NCBI RefSeq assembly: GCF_000218685.1 | Contig: NW_006763311.1 | Coordinates: 25,941-45,185 of the forward strand | Origin: Serpula lacrymans var. lacrymans S7.9 | Lineage: Eukaryota; Basidiomycota; Agaricomycetes; Boletales; Serpulaceae | Length of the DNA: 19,245 nucleotides | Reading direction: 5' to 3' | Part shown: in pieces, positions 8,334 through 17,879 of the stretch | Position numbering within the stretch: position 1 is the first letter of the stretch | Layout of the letters: every line of letters begins with the position of its first letter | Made by a program: the position numbers and the translations under genes | The notes under the pieces: generated by a model | The model's database searches: none | What the model saw: the letters and a program-made list of their open reading frames with translations, nothing else | Told to the model about the DNA's origin: nothing

Positions 8334-8382
8334 TCTCTTACACTCAGATTGTGTCTGGCCAGAAACAATCTGAGTCTCTTAC
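8334..8382. repeat. 34-bp near-perfect palindrome flanked by an 8-bp direct repeat
   Basis: ACTCAGATTGT (8342-8352) is mirrored exactly by ACAATCTGAGT (8365-8375), and the interior TCTGGCCAGA is itself a palindrome, so only one base pair of the whole is mismatched. TCTCTTAC occurs immediately before (8334-8341) and again at 8375-8382, overlapping the palindrome end by one base. Inverted ends flanked by an 8-bp direct repeat look like a minimal DNA-transposon remnant (hAT and Zisupton/KDZ elements make 8-bp duplications). A cloverleaf-free hairpin or chance origin is also possible. Confidence 0.8.
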
Positions 8383-8530
8383 TTTTTTATTTCAGCTGAT
8401 CAGCCCGATCATTTTCTGTTTCGATTCTGATCAGGTTCTGGTCTGCGACAGCTCAGACCATCAGATCGTTCAGGAACGCTACAGACATTTGTAAGATCTG
8501 ATCCGGTAAAATGGATTTTTCCGACATACA
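8383..8530. other. no gene recognised
   Basis: Non-coding stretch before the duplicated block. It repeats CTGATCAG (near 8396 and 8426) and contains GGTCTG..CAGACC, a short inverted repeat near 8440-8461. I see no gene or promoter here that can be tied to a neighbour. Confidence 0.35.
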
Positions 8531-9301
8531 GTTGATATCATTCTGACGAGGTCAAGTGAAATCTAGGTCTTCTCGCACCGCCTATATGCCCCTTTCTTAG
8601 AACATTCCGTCCTTGTCGTGGGATCCCCTATTCGGTCCAAAAACAATGGAGCGGATAAAAGTACTCGTGACATAGTATGTTATTAACTCTAGGACCTAAC
8701 CGATAATAGTATTTGTCTGTCAATACACTCCGACAACTTGAAGGGTTTTGGTTGTGCAACGTATACTAATGTGGCATATGATAACGAGACTCAGAAGTCT
8801 TCTTTGTGAGGTGTATGCGTGGTTCTCCTAGTACCCTGATCATTCTTTGAAATTTCCTGGTTTTGTGAAGGAGCCAAGTGATAGAGGTCAGTTTATCACC
8901 AACGTTGTTCACTCGTAAAAATAACTATAAGTTGATATGGACCTTTCAAGCCACAGTGTACTGTCTGTACAAGTTCCGAAGCCACAAGTCTAATCACTTT
9001 AGTGGGACCGCTAAATGTCATCAGAGGCACGAGTCACAGTTAGCACATCCTCACCTGATAGCGTATTTTCTATCATTGGCTGACGCTATTATTACTGCAA
9101 AAGGCAGTACATTCAATGCCTATCTGAGGCTTTCTGTGGAGAATGTTGTGACAATCCATCACACCCTCTCCAAATCGCTGGGAGCTCCGTCTCCAATAGC
9201 ACCACGCATAAAAATTCCGTCAAACAAGGATCAGATCATGGGGAAGTATGAACCAGCCTGAGGGTACGTGCAGCTGATCTGACCCTGATAGTAACGGTGT
9301 G

Positions 9302-9308
9302 CATATAA
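9302..9308 (+). promoter_or_regulatory. TATA-like element of P450 copy A
   Basis: CATATAA followed by CACACACTCAT lies 54 bp before the ATG. The same element sits exactly 54 bp before the ATG of copy B, and the sequence between it and the start codon is nearly the same in both. Conservation in an otherwise drifting upstream region supports a core-promoter role. Confidence 0.55.
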
Positions 9309-9355
9309 CACACACTCATGTCTGTTAACTCGAAATCCCTCCAACCACCTAAATC

Positions 9356-11550
9356 ATGTTTGAAAGTTTGAGTACACCTTGTCTTGTTCTGGCTCTCTTG
9401 GTTGTTGTGCTGTTGGAGTCTACAAGGCATCTTGCCCGGAGACGAGGAGGCAAGAATTCGTTGTCTTTTCCTCCAGGCCCTTCATCGCTTCCTATCGTGG
9501 GTAACGCACTCGAAATCAACTCTACTGCACCGTGGATTACCTATGAGAAATGGGGCAAGACCTACGGTACACTCGTTCTAGTTATGTTGTTGTTCTCCCA
9601 CACCTGACTGCTTACTTTCTTGTTGACTCGGAAGGCGAAATCATACACTACCGCCTTTTTCAACAACACGTCATCGTTATCAACTCTGAGCAAATAGCAA
9701 GAGACCTTCTCGAAAAAAGATCATACAACTATTCAGATAGACCTGCCCTCCTCACAACAGAGCTGTCAGTGTAATTCGTAGTATGTTAATCATCCCTCTA
9801 ATGAATTCTACAGACTTGGCTGGTCGCTCCATAGTGCAGGGCTGATGCGCTACGGAAATACATGGAGACAACACAGGCGATTTTATCATCAAAGTTTACG
9901 GTCGTCTGCGGCTCTTTCCTACCGCCCTTTACAGATGCGCAAAATCCATGAGCTCTTGGTTGACATGCTTGAAGCGCCCGAGGATTTTGTGCGCCACACA
10001 GAGACGTGAGTCACCCACAGGAACACATTTAACCAGTTGAATTACCCCTCGCAATTTCTTTTGTCAGAATGGCCGCCTCTATTATAATTTCAATTACATA
10101 TGGGTATGAGGCAGAGCGTCGCGATGATCCCCTAGTTTCCCTTGTCGAGAACGTCAATGACATAACGATGAAGGCGTTCACTCCCGAAGCCTCCGCGATC
10201 CTGACGTCCTGGCCCTTTCGTAAGCCTACTCAAAACTCGATCACAAATATTCCATAACGCCAATTTTTCGTAGTTTTGTACCTCCCTTCTTGGTTTCCTG
10301 GTTTAAATATCAAACGCGTTGCGAGAGGATTTCCAGAAATGTTGAACGAGATGATCGAAAAGCCATTTCAGTACACAAAAAGTCAAATGGTCCGCGCACT
10401 TCATTAATCTCGAATTGATTATTTGCCCCTGACATATCGAAAGGCCTCCAATCCAGCTATATCTTGCATGGTTTCTGATCTTCTTAATGAAATCAAGGAC
10501 GCCCCTAATTATGACGAGCTTGAGCAAATAATGAAGGGCACTGCAGCTACTTCATTTTCTGGTAAGTGTCCTATAATGGCGTGTCATCCATCGTATTCAC
10601 TTATCCTTATTTTTTTTTTCTTTCCAGCGGCAGCAGAAACGGTTAGTAAATTTCAACCTCGAGTCAATCATGACCTTATAACGTGTGTAACTAGACGGCT
10701 ACGACTCTCATCGACTTCATCCTTGCGATGGTACTTTACCCAAAAGTCCAAGAACGAGCCCAAGCAGAGATCGACTCTGTCGTGGACAAGCATAGGTTAC
10801 CTAATTTTGAAGATCGTAGTTCTCTGCCTTACGTTGAGGCTGTACTCCGCGAGACGCATAGATGGCGTCCTGTTGTACCCTTAGGTTGACTATTCATCGA
10901 GCCCTGGATATCCCTGCTAATGGTACATTCGCATCAGGCCTTGCACACGCTGCTGTAAATGACGACATTTATGAAGGATTTCATATTCCAGGAGGTATAC
11001 CTCTATCCTACTCATTATTGAAAGGTTTCTCACGTCTTTTGTTAGGAGCGGTGGTAATCGCGAACGCTTGGTGTGTCATATCTCCCGTATATTGTATCTT
11101 CAATACGTATCTGAACGCTTTCAAGGACAATGTCACGAAATGAAGTCAAGTATTCTAACCCATCAGACTTCATCCCGGAGAGATTCCTTTCGGCAGATAA
11201 CAAACTCAACGACGACACAGTTCCTTATGCATTCGGATTTGGCAGGCGCGTGTGTGTCGGAAAGCATGTAGCTGATGCAAGCGTTTGGGCCAGTATCGTG
11301 TCTCTTCTCGCAGTCTTCAAGTTCACCAAAGCCAAAGATAACCAAGGACGAGAGATCAACGTTGAACCGCAATGGACATACGGGTTGACAGTGTGAGTTT
11401 GACGTTTATCATTCTGCTAGTGCACCCCACGCTCAGCACTCACTGTGACATTTTGAAAGTCGTCCGGCCCCGTTTGCATGCCACATTGAGCCACGGTCAA
11501 CGGGTTTGGACTCGAAAATGCTGCACCAAATGATAAGCCAATTTACGTAA
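9356..11550 (+). CDS. cytochrome P450, copy A, 12 exons, 520 aa
   Basis: A haem-thiolate monooxygenase, membrane-anchored in the ER. Exons: 9356-9566, 9635-9764, 9814-10005, 10068-10219, 10274-10389, 10444-10561, 10628-10641, 10695-10884, 10938-10994, 11046-11070, 11126-11392, 11460-11550; the sum is 1563 nt. Landmarks are an N-terminal anchor (residues 9-20), the PPGP hinge 39-42, helix-C W131xxxR135 (NTWRQHRR), the I-helix AAAETT at 307-312, ExxR 364-367 (ETHR), PERF 419-422, and haem loop FGFGRRVCVG 438-447 with Cys445. The last exon gives VRPAPFACHIEPRS and the true stop at 11548. Exon 7 is only 14 nt and exon 10 only 25 nt. A TAA at 10406 lies inside intron 10390-10443 (donor GTCCGC, branch-like CTGAC). 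The sequence resembles basidiomycete CYP5144/ordA-like P450s; the substrate is unknown. Confidence 0.92.
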
Positions 11551-11665
11551 TTGAGGATCCAATGTGTACTGTCTCCCCAGTGGAATGCGTGTATTTGTAT
11601 TGGTTGTATTCTTGATTCAAGCTGTGTTTCTCCCAATGTCGTATTTTGATTGTACTGACATAACG

Positions 11666-12300
11666 GCACTGATACTAGGTGTATCTATGCATTTTCAGAT
11701 ATATGAAAGAAAACATCATGTGGCTGAATAGTTTATTCAAATTTACAGTGGTATGGTGTTACAAGAAATCACCCTCTGCCAGTGGGCAGTCCTGGGCCCA
11801 CTCTTTCCTGGATAGTAGTTTACTAGTAGGATCGTTCCCAGCCTGTTCTGGATCTTTGTTGGCAATCCGAGGGTAAATTAAGGCAATATATGACGAGGGC
11901 AAGGCCCAGGACAGGCTGGGCTCACTCGTCGCTCTTTTTGGTGGTGAGATTTTTCCCCTGCCATTATGACCTGCTGTCTTCGTTGTTTTCAGCCCCCAAA
12001 AAAAACTCCAAAAAAACGGTCTTTATGTCCTTGTCCCTACGTCCTCCAATACTCGCAATCACCATCTTGGATACAGAGCACGAAAACAGACCACTCATGA
12101 GGACCTCCACAGTGACCACGCCACACAAGTGCTCAACGATTCCCCTCACTGCAACTCCACTCCCCATAGGCTTAGCATTCAGCACCACCCTCGGTCGTGA
12201 AGAGACCGAATCAGTCATTCCCTTATCGCTGATGTTATCATTTTCAGAGAAGTTGGAAAATATGGCTAGATTCACTTAAATGGGATGCACTACATCCTAT
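11666..12300. other. spacer between the two duplicated blocks
   Basis: About 635 bp with no counterpart in the other copy. Open frames exist on both strands at 11890-12279 (+) and 12275-11964 (-), but neither resembles a known protein, and they overlap each other. The left part has several short inverted matches: GTCCTGGGCC (11789-11798) with GGCCCAGGAC (11903-11912), and CCCAGCCTGTTCTGG (11837-11851) with a 14/15 reverse complement at 11906-11920. A decayed small mobile element is possible. Confidence 0.5.
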
Positions 12301-13055
12301 TGATATTATTCTGACGAGGCCAAGTGAAATCCAAGGTCTTCCCTCGCTGCCTATAGGCGCCCCTTTAAAAATTTTCATCCTTCTCGTGGGATCTCCTTGA
12401 GCGGATAAGGATACTCGCAAACATGACGTAGTATGTACTCTAATATATAAATTCTGGGACCTGACCGATGACAGTATTTGTCTATGAAGACACTCCGATA
12501 AAGGGATTTTGGTTGAGGACAGCATACGATAACGAGACTTCCTCCGAAGCCTTCTTCGTGAGATGTATGCGTGGTTCTCCTACCCTTATCATTCTTCGAA
12601 ATTTCTTGTTTGAAAGAAGCCAAGTGACAAAGGTCAGTTTATCGCCAGCATTGTTTACTCGTTGAAGTAACTGTAAACTGATATGAACCTTTCAAGCGGG
12701 AATCAAGCCACAGTATACTACAAATTCCAAAGTCACAAATCTAATCACTTTAGTGTAATCGCTAAATGTCATCAGAGGACCTCCAGCGACAGTCGGCACA
12801 TCCTTACCTAATAGCTTTTTTCCTGTCATTGGCTGAAGCTATAATTAGTGAAGGGGGGGTTGCATTAAAAGCCTATCTGAGGCTTTCTGTGGAGAATGTG
12901 ACGATCCATATCCCCCTATAACACCCTCACCAAATTGCTGGGAGCTCCATCTCCGATAGCACGCGTGCAAGAATTCCGTCAATCCAGGATCAGGTCAAGG
13001 GGCAGTGTGCACCAGGGTACGTGCCAGCTGACCTGACCCTAACACTAATGGTGTC

Positions 13056-13062
13056 CATATAA
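13056..13062 (+). promoter_or_regulatory. TATA-like element of P450 copy B
   Basis: CATATAA followed by CACACACTCAT, 54 bp before the ATG, in the same place as in copy A. Confidence 0.55.
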
Positions 13063-13109
13063 CACACACTCATATCGGTTACCTCGAAATCCCTCCAACC
13101 CCTTAAATC

Positions 13110-15294
13110 ATGTTTGAAGGTTCGAGTACTCTCTCACTTGTTCTGGCTTTCTTGTTTGTTGTGCTGTTGGAGTCTACAAGGCGTCTTGCATGGAGACGAG
13201 GAGGCAAGAACTCGTTGTCGTTTCCTCCAGGCCCTTCATCGCTTCCTATCCTAGGTAACGTACTCGAAATGAACTCTACTGCACCGTGGATTACCTATGA
13301 GAAATGGGGCAAGACCTACGGTATATTCGTTCTAGTTATTTGTTGTTCTCCCACACCTGACTGCATACTACTTTCGTGTCGACTCGGAAGGTGATATTAT
13401 ACACTGCCGCCTTTTCAGACAACACGTCGTCGTTATCAACTCGGAGAAAATAGCAAGAGACCTTCTCGAAAAACGATCATACAACTATTCAGATAGGCCT
13501 GCAATCGTTACGAACGAGCTGTCAGTGCATTTCGTAGCGTGTTGGCCATCTCTCTGAATTTCACAGATTTGGCTGGTCGTCCCTCAACGCAGCGCTGATG
13601 AGCTACGGAAATACATGGAGACAACACAGACGATTCTATCATCAAAGTTTACGGTCGTCTGCGGCTCTTTCCTACCGCCCTTTACAGATGCGCAAAATCC
13701 ATGAGCTCTTGGTTGACATGCTTGAAGCGCCTGAGGATTTTGTGCGCAACATAGAGACGTGAGTCACCCGCAGAAATACATATAACCAATTGACCTAGCC
13801 CCCTCAAATTTGTTCGCAAGATTGGCCGCCTCTATTATAATGTCAATCACATACGGGTATGAGACAGAACATCACGGTGATCCTTTGGTTTCCCTTGTCG
13901 AGACAGTCAATGACAAAACGATGAAGGCTCTCACTCCCGAGGCCTCCGCGATCCTGACGTCCTGGCCCTTTCGTAAGCCTACTCGGAACCTATCGCAAAT
14001 ATACTATAACGCCAGTTTTTGGTAGTTTTATACCTCCCTTCTTGGTTTCCTGGCTTGAATGTCAAACGACTTGCTAGAGGATGTCCAGAGATGTTGAACG
14101 AGATGGTCGAAAAGCCATTTCAATACACAAAAAGTCAAATGGTCCGCGCACTTCATTAATCTCGAATTGATTATTTGCCCCTGACATATCGAAAGGCCTC
14201 CAATCCAGCTATATCTTGCATGGTTTCTGATCTTCTTAATGAAATCAAGGACGCCCCTAATTATGACGAGCTTGAGCAAATAATGAAGGGCACTGCAGCT
14301 ACTTCATTTTCTGGTAAGTGTCCTATAATGGCGTGTCATCCATCGTATTCACTTATCCTTATTTTTTTTTTTCTTTCCAGCGGCAGCAGAAACGGTTAGT
14401 AAATTTCAACCTCGAGTCAATCATGACCTTATAACGTGTGTAACTAGACGGCTACGACTCTCATCGACTTCATCCTTGCGATGGTACTTTACCCAAAAGT
14501 CCAAGAACGAGCCCAAGCAGAGATCGACTCTGTTGTGGACAAGCATAGGTTACCTAATTTTGAAGATCGTAACTCTCTGCCTTACGTTGAGGCTGTACTC
14601 CGCGAGACGCATAGATGGCGTCCTGTTGTACCCTTAGGTTGACTCTTTATCGTGCTTTGGAAACTCTTGCTAATGGTGCATTCGCATCAGGCCTTGCACA
14701 CGCTGCTGTAAATGACGACATTTATGAAGGATTTCATATTCCAGGAGGTATACCTCCATCCTTCTCATTACTGAAAAGTTCCTCATGTCTTTTTGTAGGA
14801 GCGGTGGTAATTGCGAACGCTTGGTATGTTGTATACTGTCTTTATAATGTCTATCTGAACGCTTTCTAGGACAATGTCACGAAATGAAGCCAAATATTCT
14901 AACCCATCAGACTTCATCCCGGAGAGATTCCTTTCGGCAGACGACAAACTCAACGACGACACAGTTCCTTATGCATTCGGATTTGGCAGGCGCGTGTGTG
15001 TCGGAAAGCATGTAGCTGATGCAAGCGTTTGGGCCAGTATCGTGTCTCTTCTCGCAGTCTTCAAGTTCACCAAAGCCAAAGATAACCAAGGACGAGAGAT
15101 CAACGTTGAACCGCACTGGACATACGGATTGACGGTGTGAGTTTGACGTTTATCATTCTGCTAGTGCACCCCACACTCACCACCCACTGTCACGTTTTGA
15201 AAGTCGTCCGGCCTCGTTTGCATGCCACATTGAGCCACGGTCAACGGGTTTGGACTCGAAAATGCTGCACCAAATGATAAGCCAATTCACGTAA
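13110..15294 (+). CDS. cytochrome P450, copy B, 12 exons, 520 aa
   Basis: Paralogue of the gene at 9356-11550 with the same exon lengths throughout: 13110-13320, 13391-13520, 13567-13758, 13821-13972, 14026-14141, 14196-14313, 14381-14394, 14448-14637, 14691-14747, 14799-14823, 14870-15136, 15204-15294. All signatures are kept (PPGP 39-42, W131xxxR135, AAAETT 307-312, ExxR 364-367, Cys445). Amino-acid changes cluster in the N-terminal half: the anchor, GDIIHCRLFRQHVVV against GEIIHYRLFQQHVIV, and SSLNAALMSYG against SLHSAGLMRYG, the last just ahead of helix C. Those changes fall in the first 130 residues, a part of P450s that often contacts substrate, so the two could differ in specificity; that is inference. 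From 14124 to 14533 the DNA equals copy A, introns included. Both copies look functional. Confidence 0.92.
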
Positions 15295-15487
15295 TTGAGG
15301 ATCCAATGTGTACTGTGTCCCCAATGGAATGCGTGTATTTGTATTGGTTGTTTTCTTGATTCAAGTTGTGCTTCTCCCAATGTCGTATTTTGAAGGATGA
15401 AGAAAAACTCAGGTAAACGTTGAATGTTTGTAGTAGCACAGCGCGCAAATCTGAATTGTACTGCTAGTAATCGTAAGACTGACATAA

Positions 15488-15814
15488 AGTAATCACAAGA
15501 TTTGCTTAGCTACACTTTCCGACCTTCGTCTACATTGCTTGTAACGGCTTTCTCCTTTGGGAATTATACGACGTGGGTCACTGAGATCGGGCTCTGTAAC
15601 ACTGGGGAAGGGGTTGCTGTGATTGTCAACGCGCGAGTACTCAAAACATGTGGAGGAAGAGCGCGATGGTAATCATCATGTCGAATTTTGCGATCCGCAT
15701 TCCATGACAAGGGTGCAGACCTGAATATATGACGACGTTTTAGCTTAGTCATGAACACCATCAGTCGCAGCGATGTAGAAGTACAAAAACATTGTCAAGT
15801 CACCTACACCCCAA
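15488..15814. other. no gene recognised
   Basis: Region between the duplicated block and the decayed P450 remnant. Short open frames on minus (15761-15564) have no recognisable features. If the remnant once continued, its haem loop would have been here, but I cannot find a FxxGxRxCxG-like stretch. Confidence 0.4.
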
Positions 15815-16075
15815 TCCAAAACCTATCATTGACATGCTCCAACTTCGAAGAATCACCCCACCGCGCAGGGTCCTATTCCAGAGGATCAGGATAATTGTCT
15901 GGGTTGAGATTCTCGACAGCCATGGGGTACATCATAAATTCTCCATATTTGACCTTGAGACCATTTTTCTCCATGCCTTGACCCAAATCCGACGGAGAGT
16001 AGGCTCGTTTGGCTGTCGAAGGCGTACGTTGATGTGATGACAATATTGAATCGGGACTGCAGGTCTATCATATGA
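15815..16075 (-). pseudogene. decayed cytochrome P450 remnant (K-helix to before the haem loop)
   Basis: On the minus strand, one frame reads LKVKYGEFMMYPMAVENL, then NPDNYPDPLE, a TAG at 15875-15873, DPARW and DSSKLEHVNDRFW. This is the conserved P450 stretch before the haem loop (usual form GxFMxYP..LNPxxYPDPxxxDPxRW); the TAG sits where Trp or Phe is usual and could come from TGG by one change. Upstream, other frames give RLRQPNEPTLRR and DLQSRFNIVITSTY, similar to the K-helix region, so at least two frameshifts are needed. The haem cysteine loop and the N-terminal three quarters are missing. The pieces resemble a different P450 family from the tandem pair. Confidence 0.55.
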
Positions 16076-16396
16076 AGATCGGATAGATCTATGATTCTGA
16101 TGGGAGTGGTAGTCTTCCCAGTCAGACCAAATTACTGACAGCATCGCCCTCCGGGCACCCCTGGCACCGACAACGATATTGAAGTGGGCATGTGAGCTCG
16201 AATCAAAGTGACATGAATTGCATTGACAAGATTCAGTCGTCTGCTAAGGCACTAACGTCACATGATCACCTGTGACTTTCTTGTATATATCTAATGGCAC
16301 ATATGCTAACATGTAAAGAATGTCAGAATATCAATGTCAAGAAAGAATCGGAGGTGAATGCTGACTCTATTCTTGCCGCAGTACTGTTTATAAGAT
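16076..16396. other. no gene recognised
   Basis: Lies between the P450 remnant and the flavin monooxygenase fragment. On minus, a short open stretch (ending near 16150) contains VGARGARRAML and WSDWEDYHSHQ, which I cannot assign. The rest is AT-rich with no clear signals. Confidence 0.35.
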
Positions 16397-16963
16397 TCAG
16401 TTAGCATATCTTGAAAATGAGATCAAACGCGCGGTACAAACAAACATCATGTTCCCCGTAGCTGAACTCCCGGGGTAAAGTTTCTCCAATCTTTCAGTCG
16501 GAATCAGTGATCTGTAAACGACGGTTCCCGTCCATTTAGAATCAATATATTCTGACAAACGTTGAACATCGATTTCTGATGGACTGGTCTTTGCCAATCC
16601 TTCAAAGAGTGCTTTACGCGTAGCGGACCTAATCCCATCGGCGCCAATGAGTACATCTGCTAACGCCGTGCTCTTGTCCGAGAAGTGCAAGGTCAAGCCG
16701 CCAGAGTCGTCTTGTGTATAGGTTTTCAAGCGTTTCATAGTATGGATCGTACAACTTGGTGATAGATGTCGTACGAGGAGATTTACCAAGTCACGACGGT
16801 GAAGGTTGGTTGGGCTATCTAAACGTCCCCAGAGTTTTAATTCCAGCTAAAAACATGAGATGCTGTACTCACAAGTGAAGATTTGATCAAACCATTTGAT
16901 ACCTCCTTCAGGAATATCTGATTTTCGGAAAGAAGGGCCTGAGGTACGAGCAAAGCGAGCAAG
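16397..16963 (-). pseudogene. salicylate-hydroxylase-like FAD monooxygenase, N-terminal/middle fragment
   Basis: Two minus-strand exons are visible. 16963-16873 reads LARFARTSGPSFRKSD, then IPEGGIKWFDQIFT; after a 54-nt intron (16872-16819, GTGAGT..TTTAG), 16818 onward reads YSPTNLHRRDLVNLLVRHL, SCTIHTMKRL, ADVLIGADGIRSATRKALF and TVVYRSLIPTERLEKLYPG. HRRDL and GADGIRS (the DG motif that helps bind FAD and NAD(P)H) place it in the group A flavoprotein aromatic hydroxylases. Homology stops near GNMMFVC (about 16436), then a non-matching tail runs to TGA at 16399-16397. The GxGxxG dinucleotide-binding N-terminus is not present upstream, because DNA of the opposite-strand fragment begins about 10 bp away. 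Confidence 0.72.
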
Positions 16964-16974
16964 CTGAAGTCAGC

Positions 16975-17313
16975 ACTCATGACGTTGTCATTCAGGATGC
17001 CTTTATTCTCGGCCGACTCCTATCCCATGAGCTCACAACTCTGTCTAACCTACCCGATGTCCTTCGTATATACCAAGATATACGACTGCCGGTTGCCACA
17101 CAAATCTCTCAAAGAGCTGCTAGCACCGGGTACATGTACGACTTCGTGGCGCCTGGGTATTACGATGGCAAGGACCGGTCAGAAGAAGAGGAGGGACTTG
17201 CGCGGCTGAAAGATGCTATCAATGAGAACTGGGATTGGCTTGCACAGGAAGGATCCTTGAGCGAATGGACAGAGGCAGAACGCCGCCTAAAGGAATTGGC
17301 GTCACAACCTTAG
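16975..17313 (+). pseudogene. salicylate-hydroxylase-like FAD monooxygenase, C-terminal fragment
   Basis: The plus-strand frame ends at TAG 17311. It reads VVIQDAFILGRLLSHELT, LPDVLRIYQDIRLPVA, TGYMYDFVAPGYYDGKD and LARLKDAINENWDW, and closes with WTEAERRLKELASQP. This is the family's C-terminal FAD-binding end, where GAGAGQAxEDAxIL is usual; here the glycine-rich half of that motif is missing or replaced by STHD, so the piece is truncated at its left end. It lies head-to-head with the minus-strand fragment of the same family, so one gene has been rearranged or two copies have been partly deleted. No frame breaks occur within this piece. Confidence 0.75.
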
Positions 17314-17879
17314 AACACGCAGTGCTATTCCTGGGTGACCAGGTTTAGAAGTATTGATTGTCCTGATCTCTAGCAGGAGCCCGTACGTATTTTCGCCTCG
17401 CTCAAACCGTATTACACCCTCGTCCGGCGACACACAAATTCTCGAGACTATGTTTCCCGTAGAGCCTTGCTATTAATATTGCTGCTGGCAGTAATATACC
17501 TTAGAGACTCACTCACAGGGATAACCGGAAATCTAAGGGAGGGAAACACGAGGCACCGGCTACTGTCACTCGCAAAGATTCCTGTCAGCTCAGGCATGAT
17601 GGTGGGACTGATCTCTGTTTTTCAACACCAGAGAATCAGATGATATCTCAAATCCCGTATTTGCTAGTAGGATTACAGAATTGCGTATCGCTGGATGCGT
17701 GATGACATATCCCCCAACACCCCGAGTATATACAGCAGATGGTGTCATATGATTGATTAATATGATTGCAGTATACTAGTAGATGTCTGTATCTTGCTAG
17801 CGATCGACTCGCATATTTTGAAAATTTGATATATAACTTGTGTACGAGTAAATGACCGGTAAAAGTAGTAGACGATAGT
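17314..17879. other. intergenic, no gene recognised
   Basis: Between two convergent 3' ends (the flavin monooxygenase fragment on plus and the ABC transporter on minus). Open frames are short and unconvincing. AT-rich segments near 17730-17860 could hold polyadenylation signals of the transporter. Confidence 0.45.

Larger units (their letters stand above)
8531..11665 (+). repeat. tandem segmental duplication, copy A
   Basis: The block from about 8531 to 11665 is repeated at about 12301-15487 in the same orientation. Matching landmarks are TTCTGACGAGG at 8541 and 12309, the P450 ATGs at 9356 and 13110, and CCAATGTCGTATTTTGA at about 11634 and 15378. The upstream 800 bp align with many substitutions and small indels, while the gene bodies are closer. 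Copy A lacks about 80 bp near its right end that copy B has. Confidence 0.9.
12301..15487 (+). repeat. tandem segmental duplication, copy B
   Basis: Same orientation and content as the block at 8531-11665. Near its right end, after CGTATTTTGA, it carries about 80 extra bases (about 15394-15460) before the match resumes at TTGTACTG and again at ACATAA. The shift between the copies changes from about 3770 upstream to 3754 at the ATG and 3744 at the stop, showing small indels along the block. Confidence 0.9.

Noticed and set aside
8878..9261. 127-codon open frame upstream of P450 copy A
   Set aside because: The homologous stretch in copy B (about 12625-13020) has indels and stops that destroy the frame, so it is not under coding constraint; it is promoter-side DNA of the duplication.
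10406..10408. In-frame TAA suggesting that P450 copy A is a pseudogene
   Set aside because: It falls within a 54-nt GT-AG intron; removing the intron yields the conserved family sequence. The same holds for copy B.
11964..12279. Overlapping open frames on both strands in the spacer
   Set aside because: Neither resembles a known family, there are no splice or promoter signals, and each is largely the shadow of the other.
14028..14279. Minus-strand open frames opposite the P450 exons (also 10303-10527, 11163-11372 and 14907-15116)
   Set aside because: Antisense shadows of conserved P450 coding sequence; they recur in both copies only because the genes are duplicated.
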